This document shows, one piece after another, positions 20,895 to 31,258 of a DNA stretch of 64,000 nucleotides. The stretch spans positions 93,803,946-93,867,945 of the forward strand of contig OY821517.1 in NCBI GenBank assembly GCA_963682025.1, in the 5' to 3' direction. Made by a program: the position numbers and the translations under genes. The notes under the pieces are model-generated. The model was not told the DNA's origin, did not search any database, and saw only the letters and a program-made list of their open reading frames with translations. The DNA comes from Cordilura impudica (Eukaryota; Arthropoda; Insecta; Diptera; Scathophagidae). Numbering within the stretch: the first letter of the stretch is position 1; every line of letters begins with the position of its first letter.

Positions 20895-21345
20895 CAATAA
20901 TTTGGCAATTGAAATAAGTTAGCTGCAACTGCGCGGCTGCACTAGTGTGGTTGCCAAATGCGCTGAAGTGGCGCGCGAACACGGATGCGACGCGCTTGCG
21001 AACACTGCTCTGCTAAAATATAGTAATGATCTGAAAAATATATTTTGACGATTAAATTAAGTTGACGACAACTACGCGACAGCACGGGTGTAGCTGCCAA
21101 GCGTGCAGAAGCGGCACGCAGTTGCGGAAGCACGGGTGTAGCTGCCAAATGCGCAGAAGCGGGTCGCGGTTGCGGACACTACGCGCTCCCGGAACGCAGC
21201 TTAGTTAAAATATCGGAATGATCTGAAAAATATATTTTGGCAATTTAAATAAATTGACGTCAACTGTGCGGTAGCACGGGTGTAGCTGCCAAACGCGAGG
21301 ATGCGACTCGATCGCAGAACAAAGTGAAAAATCTTAAGATAAATT
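20895..21345. repeat. GC-rich tandem repeat, about three units
   Basis: Three units start with TTTTGGCAATTGAAATAAG (about 20897), TTTTGACGATTAAATTAAG (about 21044) and TTTTGGCAATTTAAATAAA (about 21235). Each continues with TTGACG.CAACT.CGCG, a GCACGGGTGTAGCTGCCAA block and a GC-rich CGCAGAAGCGG stretch. TGATCTGAAAAATATA closes units 1 and 2. The middle unit holds an extra copy of the GCACGGGTGTAGCTGCC block. It is rich in CpG, unlike all of its surroundings. A 68-codon minus-strand frame here is a product of the repeats. Confidence 0.7.
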
Positions 21346-21372
21346 TTGTCTACTTATGTGCAATAACTACTA

Positions 21373-21455
21373 CTAGCAGATTCCAGCACTCGAAATTCAA
21401 GTGCAAATTCTAGGAAAATTTTCAGTTACTATAGACCCTAATGGTATGCTTCACA
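21373..21455 (-). repeat. CTAG-type Helitron-like repeat, 3' end fragment
   Basis: On the minus strand the piece reads through TTTTCCTAGAATTTGCAC, a GCACT...AGTGC hairpin and GGAATCTGCTAG followed by T. It is the 3' end of the repeat found at 57831-58185 and around R1. The CTAG end and the following T are both preserved. Confidence 0.65.
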
Positions 21456-21466
21456 ATTCAACTCAT

Positions 21467-22261
21467 TATACCCTATAGCACTATGTGGTTTGGGTATAAT
21501 GACTTTGTGCTGGTGTTTGTAACTACCAAAAATATTTGACCTAGACCCATCTTTTATTATACCGATCGAATCAGAATCACTATCTGATTCGATTTAACGA
21601 TGTCCGTCCGTCCGTCTGTGTGTCCATGTAAAGCTTGTAATCAAACTGCAGGTCGCAAATATGAACATATTTTGATGATATTTGGTATATAAGCTTTTAT
21701 CCGCCATAGGATGAACGCTATTGAAATTGGTGAGAATCGGTTCATGTTCAGACCAAGCCCCCATACAAATGACCCCTATGAAATCGACTTTAATTGCCAT
21801 AAGATCCAATTTATCATATAAATCTTATTCAAATTGGGTTAGTATGTGTTTATTACATCCATTAATCAGTAGTCCAGAAATGATCCCTATGGGACAACTC
21901 TTACTCATAGGCCCCATATAGAGCTGCTTTCCCATCTTCACTTAAATCTATAAAAAAACAAAAATATTGCACTGATTCTTCTCAAATTTTGTTTGTATAT
22001 ATTTTTTTCAAAATATAAGTGACTATACCAAATATGGTCAGTATCGGTCCATTTTTGGACCAAGTCCCCATATAGATATAGCATCCGATATGAAGTTTTT
22101 CATATCTGCAGCCAAAAAAATTAATATAAAATCCCACTCAAATTTGGTTTATGCTTATTTTTTATGTCCAGTTAGTTGGACCCATGAGATAGGGTCTCTA
22201 AATGCATGGTATAGGGTATCATATAGTCGGTCTAGACAGACTATAATTTTCTTACTTGTTT
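21467..22261 (+). mobile_element. HINE-like element R5, complete (older form)
   Basis: A complete copy with TATACCCTATAGCACTATGTGG at the start, a short (CCGT)n tract at 21603-21618, GGTATAGGGTAT near the end, the hairpin AGTCGGTCTAGACAGACT (one arm mutated) and CTTACTTGTTTT. The full CTTACTCATAGGCCCCAT segment marks the older form. Only 65 bp separates it from R6 in the same orientation. Confidence 0.85.
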
Positions 22262-22326
22262 TAAGTTAAGAAAACAAATTCAATACATTAGAAAATTTAA
22301 TAAACACGCATATAGCATTGCATAAT

Positions 22327-23104
22327 TATACCCTATACCACTATGTGGTTTGGGTATAATGACTTTGTGCTGCTGTTTGTAACAACCAAAAATATTTGAC
22401 CTAGACCCATCTTTAATTATACCGATCGAATCAGAATCACTTTCTGAGTTGATTTAACAATGTCCGTCCGTCCGTCCGTCTGTGTGTCCATGTAAAGCTT
22501 GTAATCAAATTGCAGGTCGCAAATATGAATATATTTTGATGAAATTTGGTATATAAGCTTTTATAGGCCATGGGATGAACGCTATTGAAATTGGTGAGAA
22601 TCGGTCCATGTTCAGACCTAGCCCCCATACAAATTACCCATATGAAATCGACATAAATTCCCATAAGATCCAAATTGTCATATAGATCTTACTCAAATTG
22701 GGTTTGTATGCGTTCATTACATCCACTAATGAGTAGTCCAAAAATGATCCCTTTGACCCCATATAGAGCTGGTTCCCGATCTTCACTTAAATCTATTAAA
22801 AAACAAAAATATTGCACTGATTCTTCTCAAATTTTGTTTGTACATATTTTTGCAAAATACAAGAGACTTTACCAAACATGATCAGGATCGGTCCATTTTT
22901 GGACCTAGTCCCTTTATAGATATAGCATCCGATATGAACTTTTTCATATCTGCAGCCAAAAAAATTAATAAAAATCCCACTCAAATTTGGTTTTTGCTTA
23001 TTTTCAATGACCAGTTAGTTGGGCCTAAGAGATAGGGTTTCTAAACGCATGGTATAGGGTATCGTACAGTCGGTCTAGACCGAGTATAATTTTCTTACTT
23101 GTTT
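22327..23104 (+). mobile_element. HINE-like element R6, complete (young form)
   Basis: The copy runs from TATACCCTATACC to CTTACTTGTTTT, with the hairpin at 23068-23085 reading AGTCGGTCTAGACCGAGT. It carries the 19 bp deletion (ATCCCTTTGACCCCATATAG) and shares CCCTTTATAGATATAG with R1, making these two the closest pair seen. Confidence 0.85.
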
Positions 23105-23302
23105 TATATATGTGTTAGTAGCAACTTTAAGCGGTCATAACTCCAAAAAAATATTCCAGACTATAAAAATCTGTAAATGTGGGTAACAGCTAAAAAGAAA
23201 TATCTTTAAAATGCTAATTTTTTTGTAAAAATTGGGGTAAAACTAACTGCTAAACTTACATCGGTAACAAAAAATAGCCTAGCCTATTAATATTATAGAT
23301 AT

Positions 23303-23548
23303 CCTGCAGGAAGCATGGGGTTAAGTGTCCCCAAGTCACCACTTTTGTCTACTATTTTGTTGGCGTTATCAACTAAGCGTCTACACTATTTACTTTACTT
23401 TATCTGTCAAAAAAATTTTCCATATTGAAGTTGGGAGTTCTGATTCTTCTTGAAAATTACATTGTTTGTGGTATAGTTGGTCAGTAGTACTGTTGACAAA
23501 GTCAATAGTGAATCAGTACTGTTTCAGTACTGACATTTCCTGCAGGGT
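23303..23548. mobile_element. Small MITE with CCTGCAGGAA ends
   Basis: The left end CCTGCAGGAAGC and the right end CATTTCCTGCAGGG are inverted copies, about 245 bp apart, flanked by TAT on both sides. A second internal inverted pair (TCAGTAC) lies near the right end. No coding frame. The superfamily is not clear. Confidence 0.5.
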
Positions 23549-23730
23549 ATATATATACCATACGCAGTTGCTTTAAACAACATTGCGGCGCAATTTTAAA
23601 CATCGCATTCATTTTCCATTTTCGCAGCTTCTATAAATTTGACGTCTCTGCTCAATGACGATCACTTATTGAATGAAGTAGTTCAATTTTTAAATGTTTT
23701 GGTTTCTTTAATTTGCAAACAATTCCATTA

Positions 23731-24963
23731 TAAAGGGTCCTCCATCTAACGCTTTTTTTTTAACTAGTACTTTTTTCGTGAATGGTAATACTTAGCTCAT
23801 GTCTGATTTAACAGATAATTAGTCTTATCCTTCCGCTGAACGAATATGGTTGTGTATACGCTTGAACAATGCTGGGAAATATTGCAACATTACTTTGAAA
23901 ATCATGGTAATGTTTCAGAATGTGTGCGAAAATTGGTACGGATTTTGGAAGAAGAGAAGCACCGTCAGCTCCGTATGTTCGTTATCTTGTGAAAAAAGTG
24001 AAAGAAACTGGCATCCTCATCGATAAACCAAAGCGTGAAAAGCCAAAAACAGTGCGTACACCCGAGAATATTGCTGCTGTGGCAGAATGTGTGCGTGAAG
24101 CGCCATCAACATCAATCCACCGTCGTTCTCAAGAATTGAACTTTTCGGAGGCATCATTGAGACGAATTTTGCATAAAGACCTTGGTATGACGCCATACAA
24201 AGCCCAATTGGTTCAGGAGTTGAAGCCAACTGACCATCCAATGCGTTTTCGCTTCGCTAAATAGGCCTGCGATCGACTTACAGAAGATGCCGATTTTGCC
24301 AAAAAAAAAATCATCTTTTCAGATGAAGCTCATTTTGATCTTGGCGGGTATGTAAACAAGCAAAATTGTCGCATTTGGGGCACAAAAAACCCGCACGCAT
24401 ACAGCGATAAACCGATACACCCAAAACGAGTCACTGTTTGGTGCGGATTTTGGTCCAGAGACATAATTGGGTCATTTTTCTTCGAAAATGAGCAAGGAGT
24501 GGCCGTTATAGTCAATGGCGATCGTTATCGGGCCATATTGAATGAGTTTTTGTTCACAAAAATTGAAGAGGAGGATATTGGCAACAGTTGGTTTCAACAG
24601 GACGGCGCTACGTGCCACACAGCCGAAGCTACACTTGATGTTTTGACACCGTTGGACTATTATTTGTGAGGTGCCCTCAAAGATAAGTGTTATGCCAACA
24701 AGCCAGAGACAATTGACGCTTTAAAGGACAATATTCGTGAAGAAATTGGTGAAATACAGCTGCACACAATCGATAATGTGCTTAAAAATTGGACCGATCG
24801 TGTAGGCTACTGCATGGCCAGCCGAGGCAGCCATTTGAATGAAATTATTTCCCATTATTAACCGGAAGGACTGTACTTTCAAATATAAAAAGAAATTTGA
24901 GATAATATTCAGTAGATTTTTTTATAGCATTTTCAAAATAAAAGTTATTTGGCGGACCCTTTA
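23731..24963 (+). mobile_element. Tc1/mariner element, complete with terminal repeats
   Basis: The ends TAAAGGGTCCTCCATCTAAC (left) and TAAAGGGTCCGCCAAATAAC (inverse of the right) form terminal inverted repeats. TA lies directly outside on each side (23729-23730 and 24964-24965), the target duplication of this superfamily. The element is about 1233 bp and holds one broken transposase gene, so it could move only with help. Confidence 0.85.
23846..24860 (+). pseudogene. Tc1/mariner transposase, frameshifted and deleted
   Basis: The start ATG at 23846 gives MVVYTLEQCWEILQHYFENHG, then a frameshift. The frame at 23920-24264 holds the DNA-binding part (PSAPYVRYLVKKVKETG, RPKTVRTPENI-like, LRRILHKDLGMTPYKAQLVQELK). 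After a stop, the catalytic core reads KIIFSDEAHFDLGGYVNKQNCRIWG (first Asp) and SWFQQDGATCHTAEATLDVL (second Asp). The sequence then jumps to TPLDYYL, so the third Asp block is deleted. The C-terminus is LKNWTDRVGYCMASRGSHLNEII. It belongs to the IS630/Tc1/mariner superfamily; the subgroup cannot be set because the spacing to the third Asp is lost. Confidence 0.85.
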
Positions 24964-25175
24964 TATAATGTTTACAAAATAAATAAACTGGAAAAAAAAG
25001 TTCTGTGACACTAGCGTTAAGATCAATTTGTGATATCTGAGCACTGTTTTGGCATCATTTATTTATTTTATTTATTTATTTACAATTTCTGTGTCGTGAA
25101 GTCCAGTTTTTTTAGATAACTAAGTGACTGCAATTAAAGGGATGTAACATAGAATCAATTTAAATAAAAATATAC

Positions 25176-25215
25176 ACTCCTGCAGAAGTCTGCAAAAAGC
25201 AGACGAAACGCTGGG
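25176..25215 (+). ncRNA. Hammerhead-like hairpin motif, copy 1
   Basis: CTCCTGCAGAA is followed by the perfect stem GTCTGC-AAAAA-GCAGAC and then GAAACGCTGGG. The layout CTGANGA, stem, GAAA is the hammerhead core (stem II region). Here the A at core position 6 is C, so the core is degenerate. See copies 2 and 3 for the same layout with other stems. Being a ribozyme relic is a hypothesis. Confidence 0.35.
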
Positions 25216-25439
25216 TGAAAAATTTAAATAAATTAATCTTTTTAGTTACACCAAATTTGACCATCATTGGCCCGTAAGGAAACTACTTTTTATAACAATA
25301 ATTCTACATTTAGTGGCCACAAAAGAAAAATTTCATAAAATTAAAAAAAAAAAAATGAAAGCGATTTCGCAGCATGTTTTTGGAGCATTTTGGCTGTAGC
25401 GTCTTATAAAAAACTTCTAAATTAAAAAAATCAAATAAT

Positions 25440-25669
25440 TTTAAATTGAAATAAAAAATGAATTTACTCCCCAAAATACGTAAACGTTGGGGAATTTTTT
25501 TCATCATGAACAAATTCCCCAATCCCTTAAAAAATTTTTGGGAGAAAGTTCATTTTTTTGAGGAATTTGTTCACGCGGAGACTAAGTACTCAGCGCCTGC
25601 TAAACAAGTGAACCATTTTTCAAGTCAAGGGCCTTTGGATCCCGGGCAAGACCGGGTAAAAGCAGCTAG
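25440..25669 (+). mobile_element. Helitron 3' end
   Basis: CCCGG-GCAAGA-CCGGG at 25641-25656 forms a hairpin, followed after nine bases by CTAG (25666-25669) and T. A GC-rich hairpin shortly before CTAG, with T as the flanking base, is the canonical Helitron 3' end. Upstream are inverted AAATTCCCCAA / TTGGGGAATTT blocks. The 5' end was not located, and no helicase code is seen. Confidence 0.65.
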
Positions 25670-25749
25670 TTAGCTATATAATGGCTTAAAATTCAAAAAA
25701 ATCGGTGACGAAAAAAATTAAACTTTGGCCAGTGAAATTAAAATTTCAG

Positions 25750-25887
25750 CCACAGTGCGTTTGTCCGTAACCATACTACAGGTAGCAAAGGTAAATATAT
25801 TTTGATAAAATTGGGTATATAAGCTTTTGTCCATTGGACGAAAGCTAACTGAATTGGTGAAAATCGGACTAAGACCCCACACAAACG
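25750..25887 (+). repeat. HINE-like composite R7, plus-strand piece
   Basis: The piece has GTTTGTCCGTAACCAT, a TACAGGTAGCAAAGGTAAATATATTTTGAT block and TTGGTGAAAATCGG, the part after the CCGT tract in complete copies. It is diverged. It meets a minus-strand piece at about 25887. Confidence 0.65.
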
Positions 25888-26514
25888 AAAAAGTTTATAT
25901 CGAATGTTATCTTTATATGGAGACTAGGTCGAAAAATGGAGCCTGTATAGTCATATTTCGAAAAGTCTTTTGTTTTTTATCAAAACATGCATAAACAGAA
26001 TTTGAGAAAAATCTATGAGATAGTTCTGATTTTTAATAGGTTTAAGTGAAGATCGGAAGCAGCTATATGTAAGGATTATGACTAATAATATTCGTACGGG
26101 GTATATTTTTATACTTTGGGTAATAGGTGTGCTTATTAGCACACAGAGATCTAATTTGACCGAAACCTATGCGGTAATTTGGATCTTAGGGAAATTCAAA
26201 TCAATCCTCTAGGGTTCATTTGCATGGGAACTAGGTCTGAAGATGCACCAATTTTCAATAACTTCAGCAACACAGATTCATATGTGTGACCTGTAAATTT
26301 ATTAAAAGTTTACATAAAGACTTGAAATTTATTAAAAGTTTACAGAAAGACATGAAGACAGACGGACATCACTAAATCGATGCAGAAAATCGTTCTGAGT
26401 TGATTGGCACAATAAAAGGTAGGCTTTGGACATATATTTTTGTTAATTTGATAGCTACACACGTCAACTTATATTAATTTTTCCCTCAGCACAGAGTGGT
26501 ATAAGATATAAAGT
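25888..26514 (-). repeat. HINE-like composite R7, minus-strand copy without its 3' end
   Basis: From GAAAAAGTTTATATCGAATG (inverse of CGATATGAACTTTTTC) the family is read in reverse back to CAGAGTGGTATAAG near 26505, the inverted 5' palindrome. The terminal hairpin and CTTACTTG are missing. A local duplication of a CTTGAAATTTATTAAAAGTTTACA block lies at 26294-26350. Confidence 0.7.
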
Positions 26515-28412
26515 TGTAAACTTGGCTGAAAAGGCAGATGGTACATTATCAATAAAAGAAAGAAACTTCACCGACTAATACAGAATCAAATTTAAATTCT
26601 GAATCGCCACATGAACCAGTAGGGAGATAAGGCAAAACTTATCTAAAGAACGTCATTTATTTTGGACAATGTTCGTGGTAGAATGCAGTTAGAATTTACC
26701 TATAACTGCATTAGATCCATGCAATTTGAAGGGGCGTTTTCGGATGGTTAGATTTTCTGCACAATAATACGGTTACGAGTAAGATATGAAAGCGTAAATT
26801 GAAGGCCTTAATTGACTAAAAAAGTTTCAATAAATATGAATTACTTGCTTTTATCGACAATTAAACTTCTTCACGAATTATCGATCATTTAAATTTAATA
26901 TATTTTTAATCACCAAAGCTCTCTTAATATATGATATTCTTTGAGTATTTTCTATGTCCATTGTTTAACTTACCCGATATGGTTCAGAATTTTTTAACCT
27001 CTTTTGTGAATCTACGGCCTAGACTCACATTAATATATACTTTTTCTTTAATATGAATGTATTGTTGTGTAAAAGAAAATAAGGCGAATCACAATAAATT
27101 AAAACAATGTTCGATTTACCCTATTACTCACTATTTTTCACGTGTCCTCACATTTATTTATTTTTGAAAAGAATGATTTTAATATCCAAAACCTGTCTTT
27201 TGTTATTAGCTATACATATGTATGTATTCGTAAACGTTAAAGGACTTTTGATTGTTATTTGAGAAAATTTCAAATCATGCGTAAAAAATAAATAGTTGAG
27301 TTTAATACATTTGAGAATGAATTGGTGAAGTATGTTTACAAGTACATTCTGCTCTAAAAGTTAACCCCAAAAATATTTGTATTTTGTCTTAGGTTATATA
27401 TATTTTTCCATCTGACAATGTAGATAAAAGTGTTATTAGAATAAACTAATTGTCGTTTTAAAGAAATATATTATAATATTGCGTAGCAATAAGATTCAGC
27501 ATACTTTCTTAACTTATTATAAACATACACATATTTTGTACATTGCCATATAAACATGTATGTAGTTGAACGAGTTTAAGAATACAAAAATGATTTCCTT
27601 TAATAAATGTGCACTGAACCAATGCTAATTAAGTTGACTTTTGCTATAAGTACTTGCCTGGCTTATATTATAATCTTACTTAGAAAATACATGTATATCC
27701 AAATACTCTGACTTACAAGTAGCAGTAAAGCATATTGAAAAAAAATATATAAAAGTATATGTTTATTTCACAGAACAAAACAATACACTCGTGATAATAT
27801 TGTAAATATACCTTCCAGATAAATGTTATAAAAAAGACAAATCAAAACAAACGTTTTCTTTAGCAAATTTCCAAATATGTATCAAAAAACAATTTACTTT
27901 TATTGTAGTGGAAAAATATTTGCCAACAATAACAGATGAATGTAATTTAATATTACGCACGGAAACGCAAACAGGATTTGTGAAGTCGTATGTAAAATAT
28001 AAGCAAAAATAAAACTGATATGAGTAACTTAATATGTCTAAGTACATACATACATAAATAATTTTAGTTAACTATAGGATATTGAACGTAGATTAGGGTG
28101 GATCGTTATAACTATTTATAAACTTTCGGATAAAGAAATATATGCAACAGTAGTACATGTAAAATTTCAATTAATTTTCAAAAATAATATAAATTAAAAA
28201 TTTCAAAATTTTAAATTTTATGAAAACAGTATTCTTTTTTTTAATAATATTTTCCCATAAGTATGTATGTGTGACGAGTAAAAGTTGTAAAATTCGTTTT
28301 TACGTCAACAATCCAAGTCACACAACACGTACCCTTATGGGTATATGATATTCTTAAAGGCCAAAACTGTGATAGGTAGCGTTAGTAAAATTCTTACTGT
28401 GATATTTTTAAT
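26515..28412. other. AT-rich region without a recognised gene
   Basis: No protein motif or repeat family was recognised. Short frames (for example 27826-28047, minus) have no recognisable domain. TACATATGTATG-type short repeats are common. Confidence 0.5.
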
Positions 28413-29200
28413 TATACCCTATACCACTATGTGGTTTGGGTATAATGACTTTGTGCTGCTGTTTGTAACAACCAAAAATATTTGACCTAGACCCTCTTTA
28501 ATTATACCGATCGAATCAGAATCACTTTCTGAGTTGATTTAACAATGTCCGTCCGTCCGTCCGTCCGTCCGTCCGTCTGTGTGTCCATGTAAACCTTGTA
28601 ATCAAACTGCAAGTCGCAAATATGAATATATTTTGATAATTTGGTATACAAGCTTTTATCGGCCATGGGATGAACGCTGTTGACATCGGTGAGAATCGGT
28701 CCATGTTCAGACCTAGCCCCCATACAAATTACCCCTATGAAATCGACATAAATTGTCATAAGATCCAAATTGTGATACAGATCTTACTCAAATTGGGTTT
28801 ATATGCGTTCATTACATCCATTAATGAGTAGTCCAAAAATGATCCCTTTGGCCCCATATAGAGCTGCTTCCCGATTTTCACTTAAATCTATTAAAAAACA
28901 AAAATATTGCACTGATTCTTCTCAAATTTTGTTTGTATATATTTTTGCAAAATACAAGAGACTTTACCAAACATGATCAGGATCGGTCCATTTTTGGACC
29001 TAGTCCCCATATAGATATAGCATCCGATATGAACTTTTTCATATCTGCAGCCAAAAAAATTAATAAAAATCCCACTCAAATTTGGTTTTTGCTTATTTTC
29101 TATGTCCAGTTAGTTGGGCCTAAGAGATAGGGTTTCTAAACGCATGGTATAGGGTATCGTATAGTCGGTCTAGACCGACTATAATTTTCTTACTTGTTTT
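28413..29200 (+). mobile_element. HINE-like element R8, complete (young form)
   Basis: All family parts are intact: the 5' palindrome, a long (CCGT)n tract at 28547-28577, the inverted 5'/3' blocks, a perfect hairpin AGTCGGTCTAGACCGACT at 29163-29180 and CTTACTTGTTTT. The 19 bp deletion of the young form is present. The intact hairpin and few differences from R1 and R6 suggest recent movement. Confidence 0.88.
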
Positions 29201-29314
29201 TATTTGCAATTATTTTTTAAATTAAATATGTGTTTTATGTTGCGTTATATGTATTATTATTATTTTTGAAAATTAAGAGCAAAATTTGACAAAAAATTAT
29301 TTATTTAATAAAAT

Positions 29315-29360
29315 ATAGTCCCTGAAGAGGCTGGAAAAATACCAGCGAAACATTGGATGA
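29315..29360 (+). ncRNA. Hammerhead-like hairpin motif, copy 2
   Basis: CCCTGAAGAG is followed by the stem GCTGG-AAAAATA-CCAGC and GAAACATTGG. The core CTGAAGA fits CUGANGA exactly, since position 7 may be any base, and GAAA follows the stem. After it come TTAAATAAACG and TTTTTTATTTA, as in copy 3. It is the best-preserved of the three. Ribozyme activity is not shown. Confidence 0.4.
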
Positions 29361-29486
29361 TGAGTATTAAATAAACGTTTTTTATTTAAAATTCAAAAGT
29401 ACATCATTTTAAAAGCCCAATTAGAGAATTCTAAAACACAAAAACTTAAATTCAGAAAAAGGTCGATATAGATATATATATATATA

Positions 29487-30545
29487 CAAGCTGGACCCGG
29501 CAAACGTTGTTTTGCCCTCAATGAATTTTTAATTTTAGTTAGAATCTGTATATATCTATATAAAAAAACGTTTGTGCATTTGTTAATATTAAAACTGTTA
29601 AAGAAAAACCATGTTTTATTTATGAAAATTAAAATAAATATTTATTGTAACATACGTATGTATAAGAATGACCAATATATTTCTATCATTGTAATTCTAA
29701 AAAGAGTGAACAAAATTTTTAGTTTCCTTATTCTGGCAGTAAATTAATAAATTTACTGGCTTTCCGACACGGGAAAAACAACTGTTTTCGAGGTCCAAAC
29801 CACATATTTGCAATGATTGTCCTTGAGATTTATTGATGGTCATGGTAAAGCCCAATCTGCCTTTGAGAATTGTGCCTTTGAGAATTGTGGCCTCAATAAC
29901 ATTGAGTATTATCCTCTCAACAATTAACCTGGTGCCATTACATAGTCTCGGAGCGTTGAGGTTACGTAGCAAAATTATTGGAGAACCAACTTTTAATTTT
30001 AATAAATGTGGAGGTAGATCGGGTACATCAAGTGAATTCAAAAATTCTGTTGGATAATTGACTGCTTCATTTTCTTCAACAACACTATCCATAGATTTGA
30101 AATAACACTTTCGGAATCAATCATGTCCTGAATAATAACATTAATATTATCGACATCGAAATTTTTTGCGGCTTAAATAGTTCTTTCACTTAACCAAGTA
30201 GTTGTTTTGAAAACTGGTCAGCCGTTGGATCATGGATAATAAAATGAGAGCTCCACCAGAAAATCTTTCATTGCCTTTCAAATCTTTTAAAGTTCTATGT
30301 AGTGCTTCTAAGGAATGTTTGTAAGCCATGTTTTATTCATCCCAAATAATAATATTGCATTTTTGCAGAACTTTTGCCATACCGGAATATTTTTTTTTTA
30401 TATTAATATGGCATTCTCATTCGTTTGTAGATTTAACGGTGATTTGAGTGCTGAATGAGCTGTGCGACCACCATGCAATAATGTTGCGGCTATTCCGGAT
30501 AAAGCAATAGCCAATGCAATTTTTCCTTCCTTTTTGGTTGGAATA
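29487..30545 (-). mobile_element. Helitron relic with helicase and 3' end, minus strand
   Basis: The helicase remnant (29697-30545) runs leftwards and is followed by a 3' end in the same orientation: hairpin GGCAAA-ACAACG-TTTGCC, GGGTCCAG and CTTG (CAAG at 29487-29490 on the plus strand). Hairpin then about ten bases then CTRR is the Helitron plan, here with CTTG in place of CTAG. The Rep/nuclease part and the 5' end were not seen. Confidence 0.7.
29697..30545 (-). pseudogene. Helitron PIF1-like helicase, C-terminal half, broken
   Basis: Read leftwards: ALSGIAATLLHGGRTAHSALKSPLNL (the block after the P-loop), CNIIIWDE (Walker B), YKHSLEALHRTLKDLKGN and FSGGALILL, then stops, then the open frame 29697-30092 with [58 protein letters not shown] and [21 protein letters not shown]. 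The last part shows two in-frame losses: the segment before the 'TINKSQGQ' box and the 'GQLYVA' segment before SRVGKP. The P-loop itself is missing. The family unwinds DNA for rolling-circle transposition. The remaining pieces cannot be active. Confidence 0.8.
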
Positions 30546-30879
30546 TTTGTATATATAAACGTTTGTGAATTTTGGAACTTATAAAATTTAAATAAATTTG
30601 ACAACTCATTATTTTTCGAACGCCAGCGCCATCTACCGGGTCCAACAAAAAAAATTTTGTCATCATCTAACATACATATATGTATGTACATTCTTAGTTT
30701 CACTATAATCGCACCGTAAATAAGAATATTCGAAATGACTTTACCCCGGCGCCACCTATGGGATCCATTTATACATACAAAAATTTCGTATGATAAAACA
30801 TACATACATTCTGCATTGCAGTCAAATCGTTCTAAACAAAAAAATAAAATTAAAAACAAAAAAAGGAGGAGTTTAACTT
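30546..30879. other. Helitron-associated spacer
   Basis: Two similar blocks, CGCCAGCGCCATCTACCGGGTCCA (30622-30645) and GGCGCCACCTATGGGATCCA (about 30748), lie here; a related GGTGGCGCTGGGATCG occurs at about 63250. No coding segment was recognised. Confidence 0.4.
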
Positions 30880-31241
30880 CTTATATATAAAATTCTCGTG
30901 TCGCGGTCTCTGTAATTGAACTCCTCCGAAACCGCTAGACCGATTCTCATCAAATTTTGTGTGAATGTTGGCTAGGTATCAGAAACGAACAACAGGTATT
31001 TCTGCTTTTGGTATCTCAAGTCGGCGTGGCACTTATGGCTATCATCGTACTACAGATATCTGATTTTAAAAGTTAACTTTGTATGGGGGGTACCCCTCCC
31101 AGTGGAACTATTTAAAAAAAAATAGACGTTATCCGAATCTCAGACCTACACAATATGCACACAAAATTTCATGAGAATCGGTCGAGCCGTTTCGGCGGAA
31201 TTTTACCACAAACACCGCGACAGAAGAATTTTATATATAAG
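30880..31241. mobile_element. Non-autonomous element with ~100 bp inverted arms
   Basis: The left arm begins CTTATATATAAAATTCT and includes GTCGCGGTCTCTGT, TCCTCCGAAACCGC and GACCGATTCTCATCAAATTTTGTGTG. The right arm is its inverse (TTCATGAGAATCGGTCGAGC, GTTTCGGCGGAATT, ACACCGCGACAGAAGAATTTTATATATAAG). The same blocks occur near Helitron or Helentron termini in other insects, from memory. The spacer includes GGGGGGTACCCCTCCCA. It lies 17 bp from the CACTG element. Confidence 0.65.
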
Positions 31242-31258
31242 ATATATATGAAAAATTA

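Noticed and set aside
25020..25110. (ATTT)n tract with TCGTGAAGTCC, considered as the inverted 3' tail of a LINE
   Set aside because: Only a simple repeat and a few bases match; no coding blocks of a LINE lie beside it.
1753..29130. Open frames of 60-72 codons that recur with similar sequence in many places, on both strands (for example 1753-1941, 22796-22984, 28891-29079)
   Set aside because: They lie within copies of the HINE-like element. The similarity comes from the repeated DNA, both strands are open at once, and old copies break the frames, so they are not genes.
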